A DNA stretch of 64,000 bases, taken from contig CAWCUZ010000002.1 in NCBI GenBank assembly GCA_963798795.1, positions 124,001 through 188,000 on the forward strand. The letters are read 5' to 3'. This document shows, piece by piece, positions 39,112 to 48,479 of this stretch. The position numbers were made by a program, and so were the translations under genes. The notes beneath the pieces are model-generated. The model saw nothing but the letters and a program-made list of their open reading frames with translations, ran no database searches and was not told where the DNA came from. Position 1 is the stretch's first letter, and each line of letters begins with the position of its first letter. This DNA is from CAWCUZ01 sp963798795 (GTDB lineage: Bacteria; Acidobacteriota; Vicinamibacteria; Vicinamibacterales; SCN-69-37).

Positions 39112-40021
39112 CTACATGTCGAACGTCTGGCCGTCCCTGACGACGTCTTTGGCGTCGATCTGGCGGTTGGTGTGGTTGAGATGGATGAACCACACCTGGG
39201 CATGAACGCCGCGCAGGAGTTCGCGCGTGGCGGGGATGAGCGGGTGCGGGATGTCGGCGATCGAGCGGCCCGGAATCTCGTCGGCAGAGGCGAAGGTGCC
39301 GTCGAGCAGGACGAGGTCGACGGTGTCCGCGATCTCACGAATCGACCGGTTCCACTTCTGCCACTGATCGATGTCGGGGATGTAGAGCGCGCTGTGGCGC
39401 GGCCCCTGGATGAGGTAGCCGACGGTGTCGGTGAACTCGTCGCGGTGGGGAACGAGCAGCGCCGTCACGCGGACGCCGTCGCCCAGATCGACCACCCGGT
39501 CCGGCGCCATGGTGCGCAGGTCGATGTTCTCGCGCGAGACGAGCAGGCTCCAGGGGCCGTTGGTGCGCAGGAACTCCCCCATCCGGGCCGTGCCGTACAC
39601 CGGCACGTGCTTCGCGTCCATCGACTCGCGGCCGAGGTACATCAACCCGGTGTAGTGGCCGATGTGGCCGTGCGTCAGGAAGATCGCGTCGGGCGGCCGG
39701 CCGCCAGTGAGCGAGGTGACCTGCGAATCGGAAATCCGGCGTCGCATCGAACAGGTAGGCCTTGTTCAGCGCGCGGCTGATGAGGCCGATGCTGGCCACC
39801 CGTTCGGGCTTCCGCTCCCCCGCCCGGATGGCGCGGCACAACGGGCCGTCGCAGCCGAGCTGCGGAATGCCCGCATCCTGGGCGATGCCGAGGACGACGA
39901 GCTGCCAGTCGGGCGGGACCGGCGTGGCCGCGCCGAGGACCGCGATCGCGGCGGCCGCCGCCACCAGGCCCGCGACGGCCGCCGGCGCCAATGTCGCGGC
40001 CGTGACCGGCCGGAGCCGCAT
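39112..40021 (-). CDS. Exported metallo-beta-lactamase-fold hydrolase, PqqB-like (one frameshift)
   Basis: About 302 residues. An N-terminal hydrophobic leader (AAAAAIAVLGAATPVPPDW) is followed by LVVLGIAQDAGIPQLGCDGPLC, which resembles the start of PqqB-type MBL proteins with paired Cys. The HxHxxH metal motif is FLTHGHIGHYTGLMYLG; further ligands are likely in LLVPHRDEFTDTVGY, LLDGTFASADE and VWFIHLNHTN. One base error at about 39740, between AYLFDATPDF and the ISDSQV segment, splits it. Similar genes in this lineage are annotated only as MBL-fold hydrolases. pqq genes are not nearby, so a role in PQQ synthesis is unlikely. Confidence 0.82.
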
Positions 40022-40025
40022 CCGG

Positions 40026-40383
40026 CTACCGCCTCGCCCCGCCGGCGATCACCCGATAGATGAAGGCGCTGAAGAGGCTGATCAGGACGGAGGCCACGAT
40101 CGTGCCCAGAAAGCCATGCACCGAGAAGCCGTTCACGAAGTACCGCGACGAGGCGCAGGCAGATGGCGGTGACGACGAAATAGAACAGGCCAAGCGTGAG
40201 GATGGTCAGCGGCAGCGTCAGGATGACGAGGATCGGCCGGACGATGGCGTTGACCAGGCTCAGCAGGGCGCCCGCAATGAACGCCTCGCGCGCCGACACG
40301 ACGCTCACCAGCGAGGGCCACAGATAGCCCAGGGCGAGGATGGCGAGCGAGTTCGCGATCCAGGTGAGGAGAATGGCGGTCAT
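40026..40383 (-). CDS. Phage holin family (superfamily IV)-like membrane protein (one frameshift)
   Basis: About 118 residues with four membrane segments: LLTWIANSLAILALGYLWP, FIAGALLSLVNAIVRPILV, then LTLPLTILTLGLFYFVVTAI, and after correction FLGTIVASVLISLFSAFIYR. This is the pfam04020-type protein found singly in many bacterial genomes. The family name comes from distant resemblance to holins; there is no prophage here and a lysis role is not implied. An extra base at about 40150 breaks the third-to-fourth segment. A 17-copy GGTGCGG array begins 22 bases upstream of its ATG. Confidence 0.75.
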
Positions 40384-40405
40384 CGGGGGATGCTACACCT
40401 GATTA

Positions 40406-40524
40406 GGTGCGGGGTGCGGGGTGCGGGGTGCGGCGTGCGGGGTGCGGGGTGCGGCGTGCGGGGTGCGGGGTGCGGGGTGCGAGGTGCGGGGTGCGAGGTG
40501 CGGGGTGCGGGGTGCGAGGTGCGG
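40406..40524. repeat. Heptamer array, 17 x GGTGCGG (plus strand)
   Basis: Seventeen 7-base units in perfect register: GGTGCGG with GGTGCGA and CGTGCGG variants. Tandem GGTGCGG creates GGGG-TGC-GGGG steps on the plus strand. It lies 5' of the holin-family gene (minus) and about 200 bp before tRNA-Leu. The unit is the reverse complement of the array unit at 15884. Confidence 0.97.
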
Positions 40525-40721
40525 GGCGAGTGAGAAATCCGAGTACACGCATTGCGAGATGTATGGAAGCACCTGCCACCCTTGGCGACTGGGCGCGTCC
40601 CCGCGGCGGCGGCTCCTCGGCCTGCTGTCAGCGCCGCAGTGAAACCGGCACTGCGAGAGCGCCGGCGGGCGAGCTCTCGAGTCACCTGCGTCTCCGCGAT
40701 AGGATGAAGCGTCACCTCTGA
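40525..40721. other. Gap between the heptamer array and tRNA-Leu
   Basis: No gene is supported. The open frame here only continues from the repeat array and has no recognisable product. The tRNA promoter must lie in this stretch; GGATGAAGCGTCAC just before the tRNA gives no clear -10/-35 pair. Together with the array this makes a gene-free stretch of about 340 bp. Confidence 0.5.
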
Positions 40722-40810
40722 GCCGGAGTGGCGAAACTGGCAGACGCGCGAGACTCAAAATCTTGTGGGCTTTACCGCCCGTGTGGGTTCGATTCCCTCC
40801 TCCGGCACCA
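40722..40810 (+). tRNA. tRNA-Leu (anticodon CAA)
   Basis: The acceptor stem GCCGGAG pairs with CTCCGGC, followed by the discriminator A and an encoded CCA (40808-40810). The anticodon stem CGAGA/TCTTG encloses the loop CTCAAAA, giving anticodon CAA at 40756-40758, which reads UUG. A long variable arm (about 15 bases around GTGGGCTTTACCGCCCG) makes it a class II tRNA, as expected for Leu. The T arm reads GTGGGTTCGATTCCCTC. It stands alone. Confidence 0.96.
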
Positions 40811-40904
40811 AACGTCCCTGCAGCGCTCCTTCGACGCCTGAGCGTCGCGGCCAGACGGCGGGCACCTCTGACGCGCGAGAGACCCGATATAATCGCCGCG
40901 CCGC

Positions 40905-43700
40905 GTGAATCTCGCCCCCGGTACGCGTCTCGGTCCCTACGAAGTGCTGGGCACCCTCGGCGCCGGCGGCATGGGCGTGGTCTACCGCGCGCATGACACG
41001 CGGCTCGGCCGGGACGTGGCGGTGAAGATCCTGCCGGAAGCGTTCGCGGCCGATCTCGACCGCCGGACGCGATTCGAGCGCGAGGCACAGGCGATCGCGG
41101 CGCTGTCGCACCCGAACATCCTCGCGATCTTCGACATCGGCGCCTACACGCCGTCGGTCCCGGCCCAGGAACCGGGCCAGTCGGCCGCCGCCCCCTCGGG
41201 GGCGATCGCGTCGGCCGGTCCGGCGTCGACCGCTCCGGGGGCCGCGCCGATCATCTGCATGGTCACGGAGCTGCTCGACGGAGAGTCGCTGCGCGCCCGG
41301 CTGGACGGCGGCCGCGTGCCGCTGTCGAAGGCCATCGAGTACGCCCGGCAAATCGCCTCGGGCCTCGCGGCCGCGCACGCCAAGGGCATCACGCATCGCG
41401 ACATCAAGCCGGAGAATCTGTTCGTCACGAAAGACGGCCGCGTGAAGATCCTCGACTTCGGGCTGACGAAGCAGGCGGGCGAGACGAACGCCGACGCCAC
41501 GCGGCTGCAGTCGGTCACCGGGGCGGGCGTCGTCCTCGGAACCGTCGGGTACATGTCGCCGGAACAGGTGCGCGGCGAGCCCGCCGACGCGCGGTCGGAC
41601 ATCTTCAGCTTCGGCGTCGTGCTCTACGAACTGCTGGCCGGCCAGCGGCCGTTCGTCGGCGACACGGCCGTGCACACCATGCACGCCATTCTCACGGACG
41701 ACCCGCCGGAACTGGCCGCGGCCGGACGGGTCCTGCCCCCGGCGCTCGAACGCGCCGTGCGGCATTGCCTCGAGAAAAACCCGGAGGAGCGGTTCCAGTC
41801 CGCGCGGGATCTGGCGTTCGCGCTGGACGCGCTGTCGGCGAGCTCGACGCCGTCGAGTGCGATCGCCGCGCTCGAACCCGTGCGCCCCCGCCGCCGGATG
41901 CTGCCGATCCTGACCGCGGCGCTGGTGCTGCTCGCCCTGGCACTGGCCGCGCTCTCATGGATCCGCCCGGCCGGCGTGGACCTCAACGCCTATCGCTACA
42001 CGCCGTTCTCGTTCGAGTCCGGCGGCCAGGGCTTCGCGGCCTGGTCACCGGACGGCAAGGCCGTCGCGTTTTCCGCAAGCACGACGGCCTCGTACGCGCC
42101 GTTCCAGGTATTCGTCCGGTACCTCGATGCGCCCGTCGCGTCCCAGCTGACGGACGTTCCGAGTCCCGCGCTCGTGCTGGGATGGATGCCGGACGGCAAG
42201 CGAATCGTGTACCGACGCGGCAACACGCTCTGGTCGGTGGCGACGGTGGGCGGCGAGCCCGAGCCGATGGCACTGCCGGAGGGCGCAACGGGATTGATGG
42301 CGCTGGCGCCCGATGGCACGACCGTGGCCCTGGTGCGCACCGACGAGAAGGGGCAGGAGGGCATCTGGACGAGCTCGCCCATCGGCGCACCGCTCCAGCG
42401 CTACGAGCCCGCGCCGTTTGCGACGGGCGAGATCTTCAACTCGCCGGTGCTCAACTTTTCGCCGGATGGGCGGCAGCTCCTCCTGTCCTGGTCGACCGCC
42501 CACGGCAACGAACTCTGGCTGATGCCGTATCGGGCGAATCCCGCCGACCCGCCCCGGCAGGTGCTCACCGGGCTCGCGAGCTACGGCGGCACGGCCGCCG
42601 TCAGCTGGCTGCCGGACAATCGGCATGTGGTGGTGCCCCTGCGATTGTCGGCGGACGGGATCGACCAGTTGTGGATCGCCGACCTTCGGTCCGGCGATCG
42701 GCATGCGATTACCGGCGGCACCCGCGACACCTATCGAGGCGCCGTGTCACCCGACGGGGCGAAGATGATCGTCTGGGAGGGTGCCGGCAGCTCGATCGTC
42801 GTGCAGGTCGACCTGCAGACGGCCGCCGTGCAGAAACTGATCGCCACCGGTCGCAGCTCGGAAATGCCGGCGTGGGCGGCCGAGGCGCCGCAGCTGGCGT
42901 ACGTCACCGATCAAAGCGGTGCCCAGGAGATCTGGCTGCACAGTCCGGGGCGGGCCGATCGGCCGCTCGTCACCGCCGCGGCGTTTCCGCCGGATACGAC
43001 GCAGTGGTTCATGGCGCCCGCGCCTTCACCGAAGGCAGACCGGGTGATCTACATGCGTGTCGAGCGCGCGCCGGGCGGCGGCACGGCTGGGGCGCGACTG
43101 TGGATTTCGTCGACGGCGGGCGGAACCCCGGTGCCGCTGACCAGCGACGCGACCAACTTCGAGACTCCCGGATCGTGGTCGCCCGACGGCAACTGGTTCG
43201 TCTATAGCGCCGCGAGGGACGGCAAGCTCGCGCTGATGAAGGTCAAGACGTCAGGACAGGCGACGCCGCAGGTGCTCAAGGACGACGTGGCCTCCAGCAT
43301 CCCCGGGTGGTCCCGGTCGGGGACCTGGATCTATTACGCCGCATCGAACGGCGACGACCATGTGCTGTCGCCGGACGGCAAGACGGATCGCCGCCTGGGC
43401 AAGTGGCCGACCGACAGTTGGGCGTTTTCCGCCGATGAGAAACGCCTCTACGGTCTGCGCGCGGACGGCGACCGTGAGCTCCTGTTCTCCGTGGACATCG
43501 CGTCAGGCGCCGAGAAGGTGATTGGCGACATCGGCCGGGAGTTCGCGCCCAGCAGCGGCCTCAACCCCAGCATCCGATTCAGCCTCGCGCCCGACGGGAA
43601 GAGCTTCGTCTACTCCGTAAGGCAGGAGACGACGAACCTGTGGCTGATGGAGGGCTTCGCGCCGAAGCGCGATCTGCTCTCGCTCCTGCACCTTCGCTGA
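40905..43700 (+). CDS. Receptor-like Ser/Thr protein kinase with TolB-type beta-propeller
   Basis: 931 residues, GTG start (NLAPGTRLGPYEVLG). Cytoplasmic kinase domain: glycine loop LGAGGMGVVYRAHD, Lys in VAVKILPEAF, HRDIKPENLF, DFGLTK and YMSPEQVRG. A Pro/Ala/Ser/Gly-rich insert of about 35 residues (VPAQEPGQSAAAPSG onward) separates FDIGAY from the hinge MVTELLDGES. One membrane segment (LPILTAALVLLALALAALSW, about residues 335-355) leads to an extracytoplasmic propeller of WD40/TolB-like repeats (FAAWSPDGKAVAFS, NFSPDGRQLLLSW, SWSPDGNWFVYSA). This architecture is abundant in Acidobacteriota. It is intact and single; its substrate and signal are unknown. Confidence 0.93.
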   Translation: MNLAPGTRLGPYEVLGTLGAGGMGVVYRAHDTRLGRDVAVKILPEAFAADLDRRTRFEREAQAIAALSHPNILAIFDIGAYTPSVPAQEPGQSAAAPSGAIASAGPASTAPGAAPIICMVTELLDGESLRARLDGGRVPLSKAIEYARQIASGLAAAHAKGITHRDIKPENLFVTKDGRVKILDFGLTKQAGETNADATRLQSVTGAGVVLGTVGYMSPEQVRGEPADARSDIFSFGVVLYELLAGQRPFVGDTAVHTMHAILTDDPPELAAAGRVLPPALERAVRHCLEKNPEERFQSARDLAFALDALSASSTPSSAIAALEPVRPRRRMLPILTAALVLLALALAALSWIRPAGVDLNAYRYTPFSFESGGQGFAAWSPDGKAVAFSASTTASYAPFQVFVRYLDAPVASQLTDVPSPALVLGWMPDGKRIVYRRGNTLWSVATVGGEPEPMALPEGATGLMALAPDGTTVALVRTDEKGQEGIWTSSPIGAPLQRYEPAPFATGEIFNSPVLNFSPDGRQLLLSWSTAHGNELWLMPYRANPADPPRQVLTGLASYGGTAAVSWLPDNRHVVVPLRLSADGIDQLWIADLRSGDRHAITGGTRDTYRGAVSPDGAKMIVWEGAGSSIVVQVDLQTAAVQKLIATGRSSEMPAWAAEAPQLAYVTDQSGAQEIWLHSPGRADRPLVTAAAFPPDTTQWFMAPAPSPKADRVIYMRVERAPGGGTAGARLWISSTAGGTPVPLTSDATNFETPGSWSPDGNWFVYSAARDGKLALMKVKTSGQATPQVLKDDVASSIPGWSRSGTWIYYAASNGDDHVLSPDGKTDRRLGKWPTDSWAFSADEKRLYGLRADGDRELLFSVDIASGAEKVIGDIGREFAPSSGLNPSIRFSLAPDGKSFVYSVRQETTNLWLMEGFAPKRDLLSLLHLR

Positions 43701-43747
43701 CGCCGTCGCGCCCGAGGCCGCCGACGAACGCGACGCGCGCGCGCCGT

Positions 43748-44788
43748 CTACTTGACCGACGCCAGGAACTCCCGAATCTGCTTCACGGCGTAGTCCACCT
43801 TCATCTCGAACGCGATCCTGCCGAGCGCTTCGTTCGACTGCCGGCCGTCGCCGCTGACGCCGCTGGCGACGATGCGCGGGGCGTTGGGATCAGCCGCGGC
43901 GCGCCCGCCGCCGCGGCCGGCCGGGTTCGCGCCCGTCGCGGCGCCCTGACCGCGCGGCGCCGGCGGCGCCGGCACGTAGCCCGGCCCCATGGTCACGGCG
44001 TACTTGAGCAGATCCGTGCGCGTCCAATCCTTGCCCTTGCCGAGGTACATCATCTCCGACGTATCGGGAATGCCGGCGTGGCCGCTGACCGGCAGTCCTC
44101 GCGGCACGAGCACGTCCGTGTTGAAGTCGTCCTGGGCCGGCGCGTAGACGCGGTCGGCATAGAACACGTGGATGTGCCGGTCTGCGAGTTCGGGCGCCCG
44201 GTACTTGTCTTCGAGCTTCTTCGCCACGTCGCGGTAGACGTTGACGCCGCCGCCGTGATCGTTGAGGAACACGACCGTCGTGAAGCCGTTGACGATCGCC
44301 TGCTCCGCGATCCGCTCGCAGATCAGGCCCTGGATTTCGCCGGTCAGCCCGAGCGTGCCCGTCTGCTGCGCGTTGGCGTCGTTCTGCGAGTACGGAAGGA
44401 CCGGCAGCACGATCGCGTTGCCGAGCCGGCGGGCGATCTCCTTCACCGTCTCGCGCGCCATCAGCGTGTGGCCGCCGTTCACGTTCTGCGGACCGCGGTG
44501 CTCGGTGCCGCCCGTGTAGTACAGCGCCACCGTCTTGCCCTGGTGATGGATGGCGTCGTACACCTCGGGCCACGTCATCATCTCGAACTCGATCATCTCC
44601 TTCGGATGTGTCGGCGACAGCCACTCGCTAGGTGGATCCATCGGCGGCAGCGCCGATCCGCGGCCGCCCTGCCGCCCGCCGCCGCGCCCCTCGCCCTGCG
44701 CGGACGGCGTCTGCGGGAAATCCTGCGGTGTCGCGGCCACGAGAACGACGGTGGCGCAGACCATGCCGAGCGCAAGCGCACGCTTCAT
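43748..44788 (-). CDS. Exported creatininase-family amidohydrolase
   Basis: 346 residues with a signal peptide (ALALGMVCATVVLVAATP). The family's metal-site block is YYTGGTEHRGPQNVNGGHT (Glu and His), then VVFLNDHGGGVNVYRDV and the late Glu in GIPDTSEMMYLGKG. Creatininase relatives hydrolyse cyclic or linear amides; some act in riboflavin, F420 or mycofactocin pathways. Two Gly/Arg-rich low-complexity stretches flank the core (QGEGRGGGRQGGRGS and APRGQGAATGANPAGRGGGR), like that in the M28 peptidase at 37050. It is separate from the kinase gene, with which it converges. The natural substrate is unknown. Confidence 0.9.
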   Translation of the reverse strand: MKRALALGMVCATVVLVAATPQDFPQTPSAQGEGRGGGRQGGRGSALPPMDPPSEWLSPTHPKEMIEFEMMTWPEVYDAIHHQGKTVALYYTGGTEHRGPQNVNGGHTLMARETVKEIARRLGNAIVLPVLPYSQNDANAQQTGTLGLTGEIQGLICERIAEQAIVNGFTTVVFLNDHGGGVNVYRDVAKKLEDKYRAPELADRHIHVFYADRVYAPAQDDFNTDVLVPRGLPVSGHAGIPDTSEMMYLGKGKDWTRTDLLKYAVTMGPGYVPAPPAPRGQGAATGANPAGRGGGRAAADPNAPRIVASGVSGDGRQSNEALGRIAFEMKVDYAVKQIREFLASVK

Positions 44789-44916
44789 TGAAAACCTCCC
44801 AAACCGGAGATGGATGGTGGCCTATTGTGCCGCCCGGCGGGGCTGGCCGCAAGGAGCTGGTGAGCGCGCTGGTGAGCGCGTGCGTCGGCTCGGGCCCGCT
44901 CACCGAGCCACACCGA

Positions 44917-45498
44917 CTAGGAGTGGATCTTCTTCCTGTCCGCAAGCATCTCCACGTACTCGTCGATCTTCCGTGCCCGGGTCTCGGCCCTCTTGACGTG
45001 GTGCATCCGAACCAGGATCGCATAGCGGTTCCCGCTGTTCAGCGTCGCAAAAAACGCCTTCGCCGCTGGATTGGCCTCCAGCGCCGCCTGCAAGTCTTCC
45101 GGCACCTCGATCCGGCTCTGCGATTCGTAGGCGGCCTCCCAACGCCCGTCCGCCTTCGCTCGCTCGACCTCCGCCAGCCCTGCCGGCTGCATCTTCCCTT
45201 CCGTCATCAACCGCTCGGCTTTCTCCCGGTTGATCTTCGACCAGATGCTCTTCTTCCCTCGCGGCGTGAATTTCTGAAGCCACAGTTCGTGGTCCAACCC
45301 CTTCTTCTGCCCGTCGATCCAGCCATGGCACAGCGCAACCTCGAGCGCCGTGTCATAGGAGATCGAAGCGAGAGCAGACCCCTTCTTGGCGATCTTCATC
45401 CAGACGCCGGTCGTGCTGGAATGATGATCGGCCAACCAGCAAGACCAGTCAGCCGCATCCGGGAACAGAATCACCGGCAGGCTTCGGGGATCGGGCAT
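44917..45498 (-). CDS. YdeI/OmpD-associated family protein
   Basis: 193 residues from MPDPRSLPVILFPD. The family signatures are present: SSTTGVWMKIAKKGS, then ALCHGWIDGQKKGLDHELW, QKFTPRGKKSIWSKINREKA and the C-terminal AILVRMHHVKRAETRARKID. Members are small cytosolic proteins of unclear role, linked to resistance against cationic peptides in some bacteria. A longer frame upstream (from 45576) has no conserved content, so the internal ATG is preferred. It is monocistronic, with a 313-bp gap before the ankyrin gene. Confidence 0.85.
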   Translation of the reverse strand: MPDPRSLPVILFPDAADWSCWLADHHSSTTGVWMKIAKKGSALASISYDTALEVALCHGWIDGQKKGLDHELWLQKFTPRGKKSIWSKINREKAERLMTEGKMQPAGLAEVERAKADGRWEAAYESQSRIEVPEDLQAALEANPAAKAFFATLNSGNRYAILVRMHHVKRAETRARKIDEYVEMLADRKKIHS

Positions 45499-45811
45499 CG
45501 GTAGTGCGGCCTTTCGCACCCGGAAGGCGCGGTCTACTGGCGCCATTCTGCCGCCGCGAACGTCGCGACCCTTCAATCCGACCGGTCGCGGGATCCGCCA
45601 ATCGCACCATCAATCTGCAATCACCACGCGCGAAATCGGCAATGCGATTGACAACGCCCCGCGTCTTCAGCACGATCACCCAAGCGCGCACTGGGGCGCC
45701 TCCTGTCCGCGGCAAGGGAGCTTCTCCCACCCACTCGTCGTGACCGCCGGATCGGACCTTCTTCCGGCCTGAAGCAAGCGGACGTCAGGCATCGATCGGA
45801 AGGAGGCGTCC
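45499..45811. other. Gap between the YdeI-like gene and the ankyrin gene
   Basis: No convincing gene. Short open frames on both strands have no recognisable product. The right end carries a near-perfect Shine-Dalgarno sequence (AAGGAGG, 45800-45806) for the ankyrin gene. The base composition of the middle (around 45600-45680) is less GC-rich than its neighbours, consistent with non-coding DNA. Confidence 0.45.
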
Positions 45812-48448
45812 GTGACCGCTGCCGTCGACCATCTCCGCAAATCTGCCAAACGCTGGTTGAAAGCGCTTCGCACCGGCGATCCCGAGGCGCTCGCGCGGTT
45901 GAAGCGCGCCTGCCCGGGCGCGCCCGCCGCGCCGACGCTCCGTGACGTGCAGCACGCCCTCGCGCGTGAATCCGGCTACGAAAGCTGGATAGCGATGGCG
46001 CGCGCCAAAGCAGCCGCCGCCGCCGAAGCGGCTGACCCACTCGCGACCCTGCTGACCGCCGCCTGGCGCGGCGACGCGGCGCGGGTTGCCGCAACCCTCG
46101 ACGCCCATCCCGACCTCGTCAACGCGCGCGGCGGCCTGCCCGGCATCGTCGGCGACCGGGCGCCCCTCCACTTCGGCGCGGCGCACCCGGACGTCGTCCG
46201 CGTCTTGCTCGACCGCGGGGCCGATCCCAACACGGACGATACCGGCGGCCTGACGCCGCTCGACCAGGCGGCGCTCGACGGCGCGGACGAGTCGACGCAC
46301 CTGTTCCTCGACCGGGGCGCCCGGATGACACTGCCGGCGGCGATGGCGCTCGAGCGCCAGGACGACATCGACCGGCTCGTTCGCGACCAGCCCGAACTGA
46401 TCTCGATGACGAACGAGCAGCGATGGGCGCGGCTGGTCGGCGTGGCCAGCCGCCGCGCGCCCGGGCGCGTGATCGACGCGCTGCTGCACTGGACGATGCG
46501 TCTGCGCGGAGGCCTGTCGGTCGTGAACGTGGTCGCGGATGGCCACACGCCGCTCCACGCGGCGGCGTTCTACGGCAACGACGACGCCGTGGCCGTGATG
46601 CTGCAACACGGCGCCGATCCGCGGCAGCGCGATCGGCAGCGCTGCCGGACGCCGGCCGAGTGGGCGGCATCGGCCGGGAACGGATCCACGGCCGACCTGA
46701 TCCTCGGCGCGGAGATCGACCTGTTCGACGCCGTCGCGTTCGACCGTGCGGATCGCATCGACGCGATTCTCGACGCCGATCCGGGCGCCGTCGACCGACG
46801 ATTCAGCGCGTACTCCGGCTGCGGCGCGTCGACCGATCGGGACACGCCGGCGCCCGACGACACGCCGCTCGACTGGGCCAGACGGCAGCACAAGACCACT
46901 GCGATTCGCGCGTTGACCAGCCGGGGCGCGGGCGCGCGCACCGGCGAGAGCGTCCGCCGCGACGAACAGGTGGCCGCGTTCCTTCAGGCCGCCTGCTGGG
47001 ACGGCGACGTGCACGGCCGGAACGACCACCGGATGTACGACCGCGCGGCGCAGCGCATGCTCGCCCACGATCCGTCGCTCGCCACTGCCAGCCTGTACAC
47101 CGCGATTGTCTGCGGCGACATCGACGAAGTCGCGCGCAGGCTGGCCGATCGACCCGAGGCGGCCCGGACGATCGGGGGCGCGCGCGGCTGGACGCCGCTC
47201 CTGTACCTGGCGTACGCGCGATTCTCCCATCCGGCGACCACCGCCAACGCGCTCGACATCGCGCGGCGGCTGCTCGACCACGGCGCCAATCCGAACGCCT
47301 TCTACATGGCCGGGGACGCGCGCTATTCGGTGCTCACCGGGGTGGCCGCCGAAGGGGAGCAGGACGCGCCCCGTCAGCCGTACGCCGCGGCGCTCTTCGA
47401 CCTGCTGCTCGCGCGCGGCGCCGAGCCGTTCGATATCCAGATCCTCTACAACACGCACTTCAGCGGCGACATGCTGTGGTGGCTCGAGCGGGTCTACCGG
47501 CACACCATCGACACGCCGCGAGGACAGGCCTGGCGCGACCCGGAGTGGCAGATGTTCGACATGGGCGGCTACGGGCGGGGCGCGCGCTTCATCCTGGAGA
47601 CCGCGATCAAGACGCGCCGGCTGCCGCTGGCGGACTGGGCCCTCGCGCACGGCGGCAACCCGAACGACGCGCCCGCCCGCGATCCGCGCTTCCCGCAGCG
47701 GAGCCTGTACGAGTTCGCGCTCATCGAGCACTGCCCCGAGATGGCCGAGCTGCTCGCCCGGTACGGCGCCACCCGGTCGACGCCGGTGCTCGACGAGCGG
47801 GAGCGCTTCCTCGACGCGTGCCTGCACCTGGATCGGGAAGCCGTGCGGGGCGCACTCGACACGGATCCGGAGCTTCGACGGCACCCTTCCGCGATGTTCG
47901 AGGCCGCGAAGCGCAACCGTGCGGACGTGCTGGCGATGTTGATGGACCTCGGCGTCTCACCTGACGTCGAGGACCGGAGGCACAAGCGGCCGCTGCACGA
48001 GGCCGCCGCACACGACGCCGCGGACGCGGCGCGTGTGCTCATCGAGCGTGGCGCCGAGGTCGACGCGCGCGAATCGAGCTTCGACGCGACGCCGTTCGGA
48101 TGGGCATCGCACGGCGACAAGCTCGCGGTGCTCGACGTGCTGGCGCGACACAGCCGCGACATCTTCGGCCTTGCGCGCCGCGGCTACGTCGATCGGGTGC
48201 GCCAGGTGCTCGCCGACCAGCCCGACCTCGCCCGCGCCGTCCGCGAGCCAGGCTACACCCCGCTGTGGGCGCTGCCCGACGATGAGGCGCAGGCGCTGGA
48301 GATCGTCGAGCTGTTCCTGTCAGCCGGCGCCGATCCCGCCGCGAAGACGCCGCAGGGACACGCCGCCGCCGACTGGGCGCGCCGGCGAGGCCTGCTGAGG
48401 GTCGCCGCGCGATTGGACGCGACGCGGGGCAACCCGAGAACCCCATGA
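45812..48448 (+). CDS. Large ankyrin-repeat protein
   Basis: 878 residues, with a GTG start fixed by AAGGAGG five bases upstream. After an N-terminal helical region (HLRKSAKRWLKALRTGD), ankyrin repeats run through the whole protein, for example APLHFGAAHPDVVRVLLDRG, then GHTPLHAAAFYGNDDAVAVM and KRPLHEAAAHDAADAARVLI. Several repeats are irregular, with long inserts (IDTPRGQAWRDPEWQMFDMG). There is no signal peptide or membrane segment, so it is a cytosolic interaction scaffold by form. The partner is unknown. The gene is intact and ends just before the padR promoter. Confidence 0.88.
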   Translation: MTAAVDHLRKSAKRWLKALRTGDPEALARLKRACPGAPAAPTLRDVQHALARESGYESWIAMARAKAAAAAEAADPLATLLTAAWRGDAARVAATLDAHPDLVNARGGLPGIVGDRAPLHFGAAHPDVVRVLLDRGADPNTDDTGGLTPLDQAALDGADESTHLFLDRGARMTLPAAMALERQDDIDRLVRDQPELISMTNEQRWARLVGVASRRAPGRVIDALLHWTMRLRGGLSVVNVVADGHTPLHAAAFYGNDDAVAVMLQHGADPRQRDRQRCRTPAEWAASAGNGSTADLILGAEIDLFDAVAFDRADRIDAILDADPGAVDRRFSAYSGCGASTDRDTPAPDDTPLDWARRQHKTTAIRALTSRGAGARTGESVRRDEQVAAFLQAACWDGDVHGRNDHRMYDRAAQRMLAHDPSLATASLYTAIVCGDIDEVARRLADRPEAARTIGGARGWTPLLYLAYARFSHPATTANALDIARRLLDHGANPNAFYMAGDARYSVLTGVAAEGEQDAPRQPYAAALFDLLLARGAEPFDIQILYNTHFSGDMLWWLERVYRHTIDTPRGQAWRDPEWQMFDMGGYGRGARFILETAIKTRRLPLADWALAHGGNPNDAPARDPRFPQRSLYEFALIEHCPEMAELLARYGATRSTPVLDERERFLDACLHLDREAVRGALDTDPELRRHPSAMFEAAKRNRADVLAMLMDLGVSPDVEDRRHKRPLHEAAAHDAADAARVLIERGAEVDARESSFDATPFGWASHGDKLAVLDVLARHSRDIFGLARRGYVDRVRQVLADQPDLARAVREPGYTPLWALPDDEAQALEIVELFLSAGADPAAKTPQGHAAADWARRRGLLRVAARLDATRGNPRTP

Positions 48449-48459
48449 CCTCCAGTTTC

Positions 48460-48469
48460 GTATATATAC
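48460..48469. promoter_or_regulatory. Palindromic TATA element before padR
   Basis: GTATATATAC is a perfect 10-base palindrome, 10 bases before the padR ATG and strikingly AT-rich for this genome. It could be a -10 element, a PadR operator, or both. With so little space before the ATG, transcripts would be leaderless or nearly so. Confidence 0.35.
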
Positions 48470-48479
48470 TGAACAAGAT

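Noticed and set aside
40026..40383. Remnant prophage, from the holin-family protein
   Set aside because: This membrane family occurs alone in many bacterial chromosomes. No integrase, terminase, endolysin or capsid gene is nearby. An adjacent tRNA is not evidence of integration, since its 3' end is not duplicated in the visible sequence.
40406..40524. Heptamer array as a CRISPR array or as a coding repeat (RGAGCGV)
   Set aside because: Units are 7 bases without spacers. The translated repeat only reflects that 21 bases equal seven codons, and three frames are equally open.
45785..47884. Long antisense frame (699 residues) opposite the ankyrin gene
   Set aside because: It is the mirror of a real gene with ankyrin motifs and a strong Shine-Dalgarno. 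In this base composition long antisense frames are expected.
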